Of a stretch of DNA of 64,000 bases, positions 23,828-34,568 are shown piece after piece. This DNA is from Auanema rhodensis. Its lineage: Eukaryota; Nematoda; Chromadorea; Rhabditida; Rhabditidae. The notes under the pieces are model-generated. The model worked only from the letters and a program-made list of their open reading frames with translations. It did not search any database and was not told where the DNA came from. The first letter of the stretch is position 1; every line of letters begins with the position of its first letter. Made by a program: the position numbers and the translations under genes. Where the stretch lies: positions 9,186,131-9,250,130 of the forward strand of contig OZ059894.1 of assembly GCA_964057225.1 (NCBI GenBank). Direction: 5' to 3'.

Positions 23828-24805
23828 TATGATTAGACAGAATAAAGAATTCTTGAAGAGTTATCAGGAACAGAAAACTATTGTTGAAATCAATTCCAAT
23901 GTTCAAACTCTGGAATCCTCGAATCTGAATATTACTCATTACTGAAACCGAAACTAGGATTCAGATGAACGAGAGAACCCAGAAAAGGAATATTTCAAGG
24001 TGTCGGAAGGTAAAACATTGCCCCGAACCAGGATCGAACTGGTGACCTTTAGATCTTCAGTCTAACGCTCTCCCAACTGAGCTATCGAGGCTATGAGTAG
24101 ACAGAATAAAGATTTCTTGAAGAGTTATAAGGATCAGAAAACCACTGTTGAAATCAATTCCAATGTTCAAACTCTGGAATTCTGGAAACTGAATAATACT
24201 CATTACTGAAACCGAAACTAGGATTCAGATGACCGAGAGAACTCAGAAAAAGAATATTTCAAGGTGTCGGAAGGAAAAACATTGCCCCGAACCAGGATCG
24301 AACTGGTGACCTTTAGATCTTCAGTCTAACGCTCTCCCAACTGAGCTATCGAGGCTATGATTAGACAGAATAAAGAATTCTTGAAGAGTTATCAGGAACA
24401 GAAAACTATTGTTGAAATCAATTCCAATGTTCAAACTCTGGAATCCTCGAATCTGAATATTACTCATTACTGAAACCGAAACTAGGATTCAGATGAACGA
24501 GAGAACCCAGAAAAGGAATATTTCAAGGTGTCGGAAGGTAAAACATTGCCCCGAACCAGGATCGAACTGGTGACCTTTAGATCTTCAGTCTAACGCTCTC
24601 CCAACTGAGCTATCGAGGCTATGATTAGACAGAATAAAGAATTCTTGAAGAGTTATAAGGAACAGAAAACCACTGTTCAAATCAATTCCAATGACTCTGG
24701 AATCCTGGAAACTGAATAATACTCATTACTGAAACCGAAACTAGGATTCAGATGACCGATAGAACCCAGAAAAGGAATATTTCAAGGTGTCGGAAGGAAA
24801 AACAT

Positions 24806-26462
24806 TGCCCCGAACCAGGATCGAACTGGTGACCTTTAGATCTTCAGTCTAACGCTCTCCCAACTGAGCTATCGAGGCTATGAGTACACAGAATAAAGAT
24901 TTCTTGAAGAGTTATCAGGATCAGAAAACCACTGTTGAAATCAATTCCAATGTTCAAACTCTGGAATCCTCGAATCTGAATAATACTCATTACTGAAACC
25001 GAAACTAGGATTCAGATGACCGAGAGAACCCAGAAAAGGAATATTTCAAGGTGTCGGAAGGTAAAACATTGCCCCGAACCAGGATCGAACTGGTGACCTT
25101 TAGATCTTCAGTCTAACGCTCTCCCAACTGAGCTATCGAGGCTATGATTAGACAGAATAAAGAATTCTTGAAGAGTTATAAGGAACAGAAAACCACTGTT
25201 GAAATCAATTCCAATGTTCAAACTCTGGAATCCTCGAATCTGAATAATACTCATTACTGAAACCGAAACTAGGATTCAGATGACCGAGAGAACTCAGAAA
25301 AGAAATATTTCAAGGTGTCGGAAGGTAAAACATTGCCCCGAACCAGGATCGAACTGGTGACCTTTAGATCTTCAGTCTAACGCTCTCCCAACTGAGCTAT
25401 CGAGGCTATGAGTAGACAGAATAAAGATTTCTTGAAGAGTTATAAGGTTCAGAAAACCACTGTTGAAATCAATTCCAATGTTCAAACTCTGGAATCCTCG
25501 AATCTGAATAATACTCATTACTGAAACCGAAACTAGGATTCAGATGACCGAGAGAACCCAGAAAAGGAATATTTCAAGGTGTCGGAAGGTAAAACATTGC
25601 CCCGAACCAGGATCGAACTGGTGACCTTTAGATCTTCAGTCTAACGCTCTCCCAACTGAGCTATCGAGGCTATGATTAGACAGAATAAAGAATTCTTGAA
25701 GAGTTATCAGGAACAGAAAACTATTGTTGAAAGCAATTCCAATGTTCAAACTCTGGAATTCTGGAAACTGAATAATACTCATTACTGAAACCGAAACTAG
25801 AATTCAGATGACCGATAGAACTCAGAAAAAGAATATTTCAAGGTGTCTGAAGGTAAAACATTGCCCCGAACCAGGATCGAACTGGTGACCTTTAGATCTT
25901 CAGTCTAACGCTCTCCCAACTGAGCTATCGAGGCTCTGATTAGACAGAATAAAGAATTCTTGAAGAGTTATCAGGAACAGAAAACTATTGTTGAAAGCAA
26001 TTCCAATGTTCAAACTCTGGAATTCTGGAAACTGAATAATACTCATTACTGAAACCGAAACTAGGATTCAGAGGACCGATAGAACTCAGAAAAAGAATAT
26101 TTCAAGGTGTCGGAAGGTAAAACATTGCCCCGAACCAGGATCGAACTGGTGATCTTTAGATCTTCAGTCTAACGCTCTCCCAACTGAGCTATCGAGGCTC
26201 TGATTAGACAGAATAAAGAATTCTTGAAGAGTTATCAGGAACAGAAAACTATTGTTGAAAGCAATTCCAATGTTCAAACTCTGGAATTCTGGAAACTGAA
26301 TAATACTCATTACTGAAACCGAAACTAGGATTCAGATGACCGAGAGAACCCAGAAAAGGAATATTTCAAGGTGTCGGAAGGTAAAACATTGCCCCGAACC
26401 AGGATCGAACTGGTGACCTTTAGATCTTCAGTCTAACGCTCTCCCAACTGAGCTATCGAGGC
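24806..26462 (-). tRNA. Seven tRNA-Phe(GAA) copies, 24806 + 264k (k = 0-6)
   Basis: From 24806-24878 to 26390-26462. All are consensus except 26126 (G46A). The 24806-25407 stretch with its spacers repeats the order seen at 9768-10369 and 15307-15908. The Gypsy insertion begins 77 bp beyond the 5' end of the last gene (target duplication at +74). Confidence 0.95.
26126..26198 (-). tRNA. tRNA-Phe copy, G46A
   Basis: Plus strand gtgacc reads gtgatc at 26153, a variable-loop change at position 46, which normally makes a tertiary contact with the D stem. Same change at 36828. Confidence 0.87.
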
Positions 26463-26539
26463 TATGATTAGACAGAATAAGGAATTCTTGAAGAGTTATC
26501 AGGAACAGAAAACTATAGTTGAAATCAATTCCAATGTTC

Positions 26540-26905
26540 CGTTCCATTATGCTCCTACGTATATTGAACAGACCATTGTAGTCTGCTCAACTACGCGTAT
26601 AGTATTCCATAAGTGTAGCGGTATGGAAACAGAGCATAAGGATTACATAAGATAAGGAAATATATAGGTTTATTATACACAATACAATATCATTACAATA
26701 CATTAACACAAGGATAAAGTAAACTACATTTACAAGACAAAGACTAATATATAAGATTAACTAAGTTAGATGCAAACCGTCCATGGGCTTGCAAAGGGGC
26801 GAACTCCCGAATAGGGGCATGAGGGAAGGCGGTGCCATTCCTCATTCCTCTAGTCGGTCTGGCTCTAACCCTGCAGTTACATATATAGAGTCTCCGAATG
26901 GAACG
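26540..26905 (-). repeat. 3' LTR of the Gypsy element
   Basis: 366 bp, with ends CGTTCCATT and AATGGAACG forming a 9-bp inverted repeat. A poly(A) signal AATAAA lies on the minus strand at 26669-26674. A 10-bp hairpin with one mismatch (26564-26573 / 26581-26590, 7-nt loop) lies near one end. A TATATA stretch at about 26880-26886 could be the promoter TATA box. Confidence 0.93.
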
Positions 26906-26916
26906 TGCCCTTTTTC
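26906..26916 (-). promoter_or_regulatory. Polypurine tract of the Gypsy element
   Basis: On the minus strand GAAAAAGGGCA abuts the 3' LTR. The same tract is found in the non-autonomous relative. Confidence 0.75.
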
Positions 26917-27609
26917 AAAGATTGTCGCGACCTCGCGATATTTTAAACAAAAATTTGGGCTTATATGTAACTGAGTTTTAGAGTTCAATTGTTTTAGCTT
27001 CACAATAACTATAGTATGATAGAGTTTTAGTTAGTATACAAACAAAATTACAATAATTTATAAGAAGGGTTCAATATAATATGAAGGGACGATGAATTAG
27101 AATATTATTAATTTCATAAATTAATTATCTTAATATTCAAGCATTTCCTAATAGAGATTGTAGAATAAAGGGGCTAGTAATGAATGGGAATATGTTATTA
27201 TTTTGACTAATGGTCTCAAGAAGTACTCATTTCTAAATTGAACCGAGATTATGATTTAATAATGTGTCTCCATATGTCTCCCAGAGTGAATCCTTGATTA
27301 CTAATGGAGACTACCACTTAAGATGAAATTGTGGTTGATACGCCTACCAGTGTTCATCTCATCTTATTTGGAGAGGCACATGGAGCTCGGATGGTTGTCA
27401 AAATGTCCTCTAGTCCGCATAGGATTACGGTAACTTGGAACCATTAGTCATAACATCTCCTCGTTTAGAATTTGCCTTATTTTTCCTTTCTCAATCTCTA
27501 TTAAATGCTATTTTTATTTTGAATGTTATTTAGCATTAATTTTTTTTTTTTTTTTTAATTCATCGTTATTTTGTTACAATAATTTAAATAACGTAGCATT
27601 ATCTTGTTG
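26917..27609 (-). other. 3' untranslated region of the Gypsy element
   Basis: No reading frame of note, and no envelope gene here. An 18-base T run on the plus strand at 27540-27557 lies just past the stop codon. The block around 27280-27440 is conserved, in non-coding form, in the non-autonomous element. Confidence 0.6.
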
Positions 27610-30600
27610 TTATTCTTCTTCATTCCTCGGAAGCCATATTTCGTCTTCATTTTCATCTTCTGGCTCTGTATCTATGCTATCCTTGTTGTTCCTGTTGATC
27701 ACTTCTATTATTTCGATGTCGCTATCTTCTTCTGCTTGACTTTCTCGAAACCTTGCGCGAGTGTTGTAAGAGATGTTTTGTGAAGCAGGAGAGAAGATTT
27801 TCAAGTTATCTTTGTGGATATCTTGTAGTTTTCCTGATGAATTTCTGATTTGAACTTTTGATCCTTCTACGTTGATGACTTCGCATGGTCCATCATAGCT
27901 TTTCCGAAGCTTTTGGCCGATTTGGTGTGATTTTATAGTCGTCATCACCATGTCGCCCGGTTGAATGTCTCTATGGTGTGCTCTTTGCGTTCTATCTTTC
28001 TTCTTTTTCGCATTTTCTTGATTTTTAGCTATGCGGTTCTTTATTATTTCGTCTCTCTTGTCCATATCTGGTCTTCTTTGGAGTAATTCTTCAGAAATTT
28101 CTTGAATTTTGGTGATCGTTTCTGGTAATTCAGCGTCCATTGACATTCTGCATTCTTTACCGAATAATGCAATGTATGGCGCAATCCCTGTAGTCGCGTG
28201 CTGAATATTGTTAATAGCAAAAGTGATTTTTGGTAATACAGTATCCCAGTCACTAAGGTCCTCTTTTAAGTAGTGGGTTAATCCTTCTTCGAGGGTTCGG
28301 TGAAGTCTTTCCACTTGTCCATTTGAGTTCTTTTGGTGTGGTAGTGTTGGTTCATGTTTGATTCCAAGTTTAGTACACATTTCTTCGAACTTTTTAGATA
28401 CAAAGTTTGAACCTCTATCGGTGATCAAGCGATGGGGTGGTCCAAAAATGTAAACGAAATGTCTTAGAAATCGATCAATTGTGATTTCCGTTGTTATTTG
28501 TGGTACAGCAATTGTTGTTGACCATTTTGTAAATGCGTCTTGCATGGTAATGACGTAGGTACAGTTTCTTTTTGAAGGGGGAAATGGTCCCATTACGTCC
28601 ATGTGGACTCGTTCAAATGGCTTGCTTGGTATCTCAAAATGACCTATTGGTTGTACCGTCATGGAATGTGGATCTTTTTTTCTTTGAGCACATTTAATGC
28701 AGTTCTTGATGAATATAGTAATGTCGTTCTGCATATTTGTCCAATAGAATCTTCTTAGAATTGCTTCTTTTGTTTTAATAATTCCTTGATGTGCTGCAAT
28801 TGTAGGATCCTCATGAAAAACTTTGATTATTTCCTCAATTATGGGGTGTTCTTGTGGTATTACGATAGCGGGTTGTGGCTTTTTGTCTGTTGGTTTTGTA
28901 TAGAGCAAGTCATTTATGACACAATATCTGTCATTAGCTGTCATGTTCTTTTGTGCTCTATATTCAATCTCCGCTATCGTCCGTTTAATCCAAGGGGTGC
29001 TTAGTTGAATTTCCTTTATTGTTGGTGTATTTATGGCGTTAATGTGAATTTCTTCCATTTTCTTCTTCTTTGTTTCCGGCTTAGCATCGTTAGCTTCTTC
29101 ACCTATATATCGAGATAGAGCATCGCATACTTTATTTAATTGGCCTGCGCGATATTTTATTTCAATATCATATTCTTGGATGACCAGCTGGAACTTCGCA
29201 AGACGACCAAATAAGTCTCTGCGTGTCATTAAGCTGGTAAGAGGTCGATGGTCCGTAATACATATAGTATGAGTTCCAAGAATGTATGTACGGAATTGAT
29301 TTAATGCATATACAAGGCCTAATGCTTCTATCTCGATTGGTGCGTAGTTACGTTCGGCTTTAACTAGTTTTCTGCTTGCAAATGCGATAGGGTGTAGATT
29401 TTTCAGAGGTTGTTTTGGATCTTCCGGTTGTAATAATACAGCACCTATGGCGATGTTACTACCGTCGCTTTCAACTATAAACAAGCGGTCCGATTTAGGT
29501 GGGCTTAAAACGGGTGCCTGTATTAAACTTCTTTTAAGGAGGTCTAAAGCTTCTTGATGTTTGTTTTCCCATTTGAATTCAGTATCTGCCTTTGTCAGAT
29601 CGTATAAAGGGCTTGCGATACGTGCAAAATCTTTCATGAATTTGCGAAAGAATCCAACCATTCCCAAGAATGCTCGTACACCTGTTGCATTCTTTGGTGC
29701 CGGATAATCTTGTATGGCGGCGACTTTTTGAGGGTCAGGTTTTATACCTTGACGTCCTACAATAAGTCCTAGAAATTTCACTTCTGGTTGAGCAAAAGCG
29801 CATTTCTTAAGCTTTATCTTCATTCCCAATTCTTCTACTGCTTGCAGTAAATCATCGATATCTTTGAGATGTTGTTCTCTTGTATCAGATATAACTAATA
29901 GATCGTCCAAATAAACAAATAGTTTACAAGAACATTTACTTTGCAAATACCTTACTGCTGTTTGAAAGGTATGAGGGGCTCCACAAAGGCCCATCGGCAT
30001 CCGTTTGTACTGGTATGTGCCGGATGTGGTCGTAAATGCTGTTAGTGGTCGATCTGATTTTCTCAAGGATATTTGAAAAAATCCTGACACTAAATCGAAG
30101 TTTGAGAAAAATTGGGCGCCTGCTGCCAAATCAACTATGTCAGAAATGCTTGGAATGACATAAGTTTGCTTGCGTGTGACATTATTTAAAGCTCGAAAAT
30201 CTGTCACAAACCTATACGTGTCATCTTTCTTCTTAACTAGTACTACAGGGCTATTAAATAGAGATGTAGAAGGCTCTATTATGCCTTGCTCAAGCATTTC
30301 TTTGACTTGTTTTTCAATTTCTTCCTGTTTTCCTAAGGGAATACGTGTTATTCTCGGCTTTGGCATATCCATATCTGTTCTCAATGGTATGGTATGCTCT
30401 ATAGGACCTTTAAATAAGCCTATTTTCCTGTCCTCGTTAAGAAATGCCTCACGATGGCTTTCAATTATTTTTGTAAGCTCATGTTTTTCTTCTTTCGTGA
30501 GATCAGCATTCTCTAGATCAAGATCTTTTATGAAGTCTCTTGGAAAATATGGTAGTTTACTCTCCCAATCGGCCTCTGGCGGAACATATGGTAGAATTGG

Positions 30601-33600
30601 CTTATGCTTAAAGGGTTCACAAGCCGGAATTTCTCCAATTATTGCCTGTCCGATGACTGAATTAGCTTCCATAGCTATTGTTTCATCGGTATTGTTACGG
30701 AACATAACATATACTCCACTGGTATCACGAAACGCAGTTGGATATAATGATTTTAATGCGCTTCCACTATCCCCTAAGACAACCACTTCGTTAGATTCTA
30801 GTGGTTTATCTGTCTTTATTGGGATAGGTGCCTCTTCATCAGGCTTTAATGTTTTTGTTCTTAAATTAATGATATTCACAGTTATCTCCGTATGCTTAAT
30901 AGATTCGTTTCCTATTAATGGGATGGCATTGTTTCCAATCTCCAACCTCTTCTTGGATGGTTTAAGGCTGACGTCGATGTTTTCGCTGTCAAGCGCTTTC
31001 ATGAAATCTAGTCCAATTAAAGCGGGAGCAGGACAGTCATGATCGTTTGAGACCAAAAAGGTGTGTTCGATCTCGTAACCGGCAATTTCAATTACAAGAT
31101 TTATCTTTCCATAAAATGTGAAAGTGGACTTGTTGGCTGCCATCGCTACTAAATGTCTCTTCTTGACATTTTCGGCCATGTTCAGATATTTGAGGGTGGA
31201 GAGCCTAACATATGACACTGATGAGCCTGAATCCCATAAAGCTAAAATCAGTTTATCTTCAACTGATATATATATTAATGGTAACTTTGTTTCCGCTGAT
31301 ACAATAGAAGCAACAAATGGTATTGCGATTGGAATAAATGTTACTAAAGCAGGATAGTATTGCTTCATGATGTTATCTGGCATCTGTTGGTCTGGGCGGC
31401 TTACAAGTTCCAATGTTTCTTCATAGCTTGGGGGCTCATTATCTATTTCGTGGACATGCATTACGGTTAGTGGAGTGGCTCTGAAGAACCAAAATTTAGC
31501 AACAACGAAAAGAATTATTAATACTGCGGCAATCGTAACCATTGATCCTATGAAGATGAGTGTTCTCTCAATTGATCCTATTAGAAATTGCTTTACGCTA
31601 GTCCAGGCGGAAGTTGTGAACTCAGCTGCTTTAGAGATATAGTCACTGCCCTTTTTCAAAAGATTAAAGGCGGACGTAATTTTTGGATCGTTGTGAATAG
31701 TATGTAAAACATGGTTCTGTCGTATGGATGCTAAACTTGCTCCATATGCAATAGCTGTTGACATTGAGTAAACTCTCAATGATAAATTGGTGTATAAGTT
31801 AGCGCCTGTGAACTTTAAAGGTGTTAATTGGTGGTATTGCGCTTTATCAAAGAGTGATATTGGTTTTACTTCAACCGATCCATTTATATTTATCCATTCT
31901 CCATTTTGATAGTATACATCTGTGGGTACATGTTCGCAATCTATCTCTTTTCCATGTGTTAATAAGTCTCTTGATCCTGGAGCAGCAAAATATAATCTCT
32001 CATCTTCTGTTATTACTGGTGTTTCCAAATAGCATGTATCATTGATCTTATGATTATGATAAACAGCTTTAGGTTGAAGAGGTAGGCATATATGAACATG
32101 AACTATATCGCTGCCTACGAAACGGGCTGCAATATCCTCTCTTCCTAAAATAGTCCTCATTGCTATTGTAGGTTCTATGTGTAAAATAGAACGCCATAGC
32201 TCGAGGTATCTATTTTGAATCTCACATATGGATTCATAAGATTCCATGAAATGTTTCTGTAGCTCTTCTTGTATGAGTGTTGTTGTATATTGTAGATGAT
32301 CTTGAGCTATTCTGCGAGATACGTTGAGGTTGAATTGTATTTCGTTGTTCACTTTTGACGCTGTATACGTTGCCTGAGCCTGAATTTCTCTGGTTTCTAC
32401 GGGTGGAGATGATGTTCTTTGTTTCCTTAAGATTCGTGACGCCGTGTCAGTGACTGTTGCTAATGTTGTTGGCGAGAGAGTCGTAGTTATCGCGGCTGTT
32501 GTCGTCTCAACTGTGGTTGTCGTCGGAATCCGAGTCGTATGGCTTTTAGTTGTCTCCTGAACTAGTGAAGCGGGTTTGTCCGTTGTTGTCGTTAATGACA
32601 GTCTTCTAGTCAGATAAGGCGGTGTTTCAATATCCTCTAACAGTGGTAAAAATGTTTTTATAAGTAGCTGGCGTGTATCTGCGCTTGGGTTTTGAATGCG
32701 AGGGTGGGGCCCTATCGATATACCGTAGTTAGAATCTTTATCTCGATATAATTTGTTGGTATCTGGCACATTGATTGTTAATTGTCGGAACTTTTCATCA
32801 TCTACGGCTGCTGCTGTTTTATTTGGCCTTATTACTCGCAATGTCATCAAGTTATGGTATAAGTAAAGAGTGTTTCTAAGTACTATACGCTCATCAGCAT
32901 TGTCAGTTGTTAGAGTTGGTCGGATCGGCGGCATGTTCACAAAGGATTTTAAAACCTCTTGCCTTGATGGTACCGACAGATTGTTTTCAAATATTACCGG
33001 TGTATAAGCTAACTCCATCGCTATGCTTTCGGCTCTTTCACGGTAGGATCCGTCTTTTTCTAGCAGTTTTTCGTCAAATTCGTGTGCTGTTAATCTGTCA
33101 CCTATCTGTTCTAATAATTGTTGTGAGGTTAAATACCGTATAGCGCCGCGAGTGGTTGCTGCCAGTTCCTTTTGCGCAAGAAAATAAAGTATTGCTTCCT
33201 CAGGGTCGTGTATTTCGTATGTTTGAAGGAAACGTTGTATGGATTTATCAGATACGGGACTTCTTAAGAAGAAATAAAACTTCTCGGGATGTGCTGAAAC
33301 CCAGTCAATAATTGAATATGAAGGGTTGACAGCTCGTCTGGCCTTTATAAGCGGTATTATCTTTGGAGTTGAAGCTGAAGTTTGAATATTGTAGTCCTGA
33401 ATATAGAAATCAGGGTCCTCCTCGGTGTTGTCCGGAGGTGAATACGTGCCTTCTCGAGGAATGAAGGTTTTCTCGACTTTGGGTTTTACCTCTTGTTCAG
33501 GCTCTTCAATCTGAACACTGAGGAGTCGAGTGCGGCTTCTGGTTCGACTGGCGACTGCGATGTCGTCACTGGACTCAGAAGGGTATAGAGCAGGGACGGC

Positions 33601-33621
33601 CGAAGAGTATCTTCGTGCCAC
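27610..33621 (-). CDS. Gypsy polyprotein: N-terminal domain, membrane module, PR, RT, RNase H, IN
   Basis: 2003 residues, ATG at 33621. Residues 1-340 are an unrecognised, partly helical region without a CCHC knuckle, perhaps Gag. Residues 343-393 are threonine-rich. Residues 430-685 contain NDTC, four cysteines and N-glycosylation sites, then a transmembrane segment at about 687-713, a PPSY late-domain motif at 730-733 and a second hydrophobic stretch at 755-775. Protease active site D797-S-G-S with LIGLDF at 868. RT YLDD at 1237-1240. RNase H D1386, E1432, D1457. Integrase zinc finger H1603, H1611, C1641, C1644 and catalytic D1675, D1735, E1771 (35 residues between the last two). A basic and then acidic tail ends the protein. 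All catalytic residues are present. The envelope-like, membrane-anchored segment between the N-terminal domain and protease is the odd feature. Confidence 0.93.
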   Translation of the reverse strand: MARRYSSAVPALYPSESSDDIAVASRTRSRTRLLSVQIEEPEQEVKPKVEKTFIPREGTYSPPDNTEEDPDFYIQDYNIQTSASTPKIIPLIKARRAVNPSYSIIDWVSAHPEKFYFFLRSPVSDKSIQRFLQTYEIHDPEEAILYFLAQKELAATTRGAIRYLTSQQLLEQIGDRLTAHEFDEKLLEKDGSYRERAESIAMELAYTPVIFENNLSVPSRQEVLKSFVNMPPIRPTLTTDNADERIVLRNTLYLYHNLMTLRVIRPNKTAAAVDDEKFRQLTINVPDTNKLYRDKDSNYGISIGPHPRIQNPSADTRQLLIKTFLPLLEDIETPPYLTRRLSLTTTTDKPASLVQETTKSHTTRIPTTTTVETTTAAITTTLSPTTLATVTDTASRILRKQRTSSPPVETREIQAQATYTASKVNNEIQFNLNVSRRIAQDHLQYTTTLIQEELQKHFMESYESICEIQNRYLELWRSILHIEPTIAMRTILGREDIAARFVGSDIVHVHICLPLQPKAVYHNHKINDTCYLETPVITEDERLYFAAPGSRDLLTHGKEIDCEHVPTDVYYQNGEWININGSVEVKPISLFDKAQYHQLTPLKFTGANLYTNLSLRVYSMSTAIAYGASLASIRQNHVLHTIHNDPKITSAFNLLKKGSDYISKAAEFTTSAWTSVKQFLIGSIERTLIFIGSMVTIAAVLIILFVVAKFWFFRATPLTVMHVHEIDNEPPSYEETLELVSRPDQQMPDNIMKQYYPALVTFIPIAIPFVASIVSAETKLPLIYISVEDKLILALWDSGSSVSYVRLSTLKYLNMAENVKKRHLVAMAANKSTFTFYGKINLVIEIAGYEIEHTFLVSNDHDCPAPALIGLDFMKALDSENIDVSLKPSKKRLEIGNNAIPLIGNESIKHTEITVNIINLRTKTLKPDEEAPIPIKTDKPLESNEVVVLGDSGSALKSLYPTAFRDTSGVYVMFRNNTDETIAMEANSVIGQAIIGEIPACEPFKHKPILPYVPPEADWESKLPYFPRDFIKDLDLENADLTKEEKHELTKIIESHREAFLNEDRKIGLFKGPIEHTIPLRTDMDMPKPRITRIPLGKQEEIEKQVKEMLEQGIIEPSTSLFNSPVVLVKKKDDTYRFVTDFRALNNVTRKQTYVIPSISDIVDLAAGAQFFSNFDLVSGFFQISLRKSDRPLTAFTTTSGTYQYKRMPMGLCGAPHTFQTAVRYLQSKCSCKLFVYLDDLLVISDTREQHLKDIDDLLQAVEELGMKIKLKKCAFAQPEVKFLGLIVGRQGIKPDPQKVAAIQDYPAPKNATGVRAFLGMVGFFRKFMKDFARIASPLYDLTKADTEFKWENKHQEALDLLKRSLIQAPVLSPPKSDRLFIVESDGSNIAIGAVLLQPEDPKQPLKNLHPIAFASRKLVKAERNYAPIEIEALGLVYALNQFRTYILGTHTICITDHRPLTSLMTRRDLFGRLAKFQLVIQEYDIEIKYRAGQLNKVCDALSRYIGEEANDAKPETKKKKMEEIHINAINTPTIKEIQLSTPWIKRTIAEIEYRAQKNMTANDRYCVINDLLYTKPTDKKPQPAIVIPQEHPIIEEIIKVFHEDPTIAAHQGIIKTKEAILRRFYWTNMQNDITIFIKNCIKCAQRKKDPHSMTVQPIGHFEIPSKPFERVHMDVMGPFPPSKRNCTYVITMQDAFTKWSTTIAVPQITTEITIDRFLRHFVYIFGPPHRLITDRGSNFVSKKFEEMCTKLGIKHEPTLPHQKNSNGQVERLHRTLEEGLTHYLKEDLSDWDTVLPKITFAINNIQHATTGIAPYIALFGKECRMSMDAELPETITKIQEISEELLQRRPDMDKRDEIIKNRIAKNQENAKKKKDRTQRAHHRDIQPGDMVMTTIKSHQIGQKLRKSYDGPCEVINVEGSKVQIRNSSGKLQDIHKDNLKIFSPASQNISYNTRARFRESQAEEDSDIEIIEVINRNNKDSIDTEPEDENEDEIWLPRNEEE

Positions 33622-34034
33622 TTTGGAATCACTCTTGGTTCGGAAAAACCGCGAGTGTTTCGTTATATGGGGGATGTTGACGTTGAATGAGTGACAAGAA
33701 ATTCGGGTCGGTTATAGGAAAAGTAAGAAACGTTTGAAGATTGAGACGTGGCGTCTTTCGCCGAGAATCGTTATTAGATGAGAAAGAGTTTTAAAATCTT
33801 GGCCTGAGATCTGGCTCCGCCTATCTACCGTATTCTCTTTTCTTTATTCTATTTCACAGATGTTCATCAATTATAAATTTTTTTTGGTCTTCGCTCTTTC
33901 TAGCCTCAATCTTAATACTTTACTCTAATTGAATTCTTGAAAGTATGAGAGAGATTTTCAGTCGTTTTATGTCCCCTTTTTATGCATAAGAATCTTTATA
34001 TTTGTAGAGCTGAAAAAAAAAAATAAATCAAAGA
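33622..34034. other. Gypsy leader next to the polyprotein start
   Basis: No sense ORF. This stretch separates the polyprotein ATG from the antisense gene and may act as promoter for the latter (ctttatatttg at about 33989, plus strand). An A11 run at 34014-34024 precedes the antisense ATG. Confidence 0.45.
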
Positions 34035-34568
34035 ATGGCTTATGAAGGTCTATCGGGAATGACTTTTGTCTTGAGGAAGCTGTACGCTGACCTCGTCTTG
34101 TATGATCAAGACGAAGTGTTAGCTTATAGGCCGCACCCAGACATAATTAAGATGGTTGGTTAAAACAAAGAAACATGTTATCTTAATAAGAATTTTTAGT
34201 TTATTGAGGATTTAAAGATGCATTATCTGGGAAGGGGATTAGTAAACTTCTCCCTAATGCAGGAAATAGCGGATGAGGTTGCAGCTATCCGGCGATGGTG
34301 CCTCACCGACTTGTGCGCGCATTGGTATGAAAACCCAAATCTGGTCGCATCCCCTTGGAATTGGTATGAGCATAAGTCTCATGATTTTTATGATTATATG
34401 TCTAAAATTTTGTTTAAAATTTATTTATTTTATGAACAGTCTCCTATGGGCTTATTGCTAAGGACCTCTGCGGATTCGGTGTATTCGCAGTATTTAGAGC
34501 CTAGCGATGAGCCCATCTCACAGCCTATAGAATTTGTGAGACAGTTGCATTTTAAATGGGGCTTTTAA
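34035..34568 (+). CDS. Probable two-exon antisense gene inside the Gypsy leader
   Basis: On the strand opposite to the retrotransposon, ATG 34035 opens a 42-codon frame (MAYEGLSGMTFVLRKLYADL at its start). A 45-bp intron can be placed at 34155-34199 (GTTGGT...TTTTTAG). Splicing it out joins that frame, in phase, to FIEDLK and the 116-codon frame beginning at ATG 34218 and ending in TAA at 34566-34568, about 162 residues in all. A canonical AATAAA follows at 34585-34590, 17 nt after the stop. The second exon alone is an intact ORF. The protein is rich in aromatic residues and has no signal peptide; I do not recognise a family. The donor is weak, so two separate ORFs are the alternative. It could be a captured host gene or an antisense accessory gene. 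Confidence 0.58.

Larger units (their letters stand above)
15307..24619 (-). tRNA. Thirty-six tRNA-Phe(GAA) copies, 15307 + 264k (k = 0-35)
   Basis: From 15307-15379 to 24547-24619. Thirty are consensus. Variants start at 17155, 17683, 19003, 19531, 21115 (all C61A) and 23755 (C56A). Confidence 0.95.
8896..26539 (-). repeat. tRNA-Phe satellite, segment 2
   Basis: 17.6 kb with 67 full tRNA copies. The unit is 264 bp except for three 259-bp units that share the same 5-bp deletion (caatgactctgg for caatgttcaaactctgg, at about 9651, 15190 and 24690). Spacer variants fall into recurring types: gattag, gagtag or gcttag after the tRNA; gaaaccgaaact or gaaacctaagct; aatcctcgaatctg or aattctggaaactg. 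Their order is repeated over long distances. A GATAGAATTCAG variant at 16843 recurs at 20011, exactly 12 units on. Confidence 0.97.

Noticed and set aside
30170..31042. 290-codon plus-strand frame opposite the polyprotein
   Set aside because: It lies within the pol coding region, with the composition expected from reading the complement of a long ORF; the antisense gene at 34035 is different because it has its own intron and poly(A) signal.
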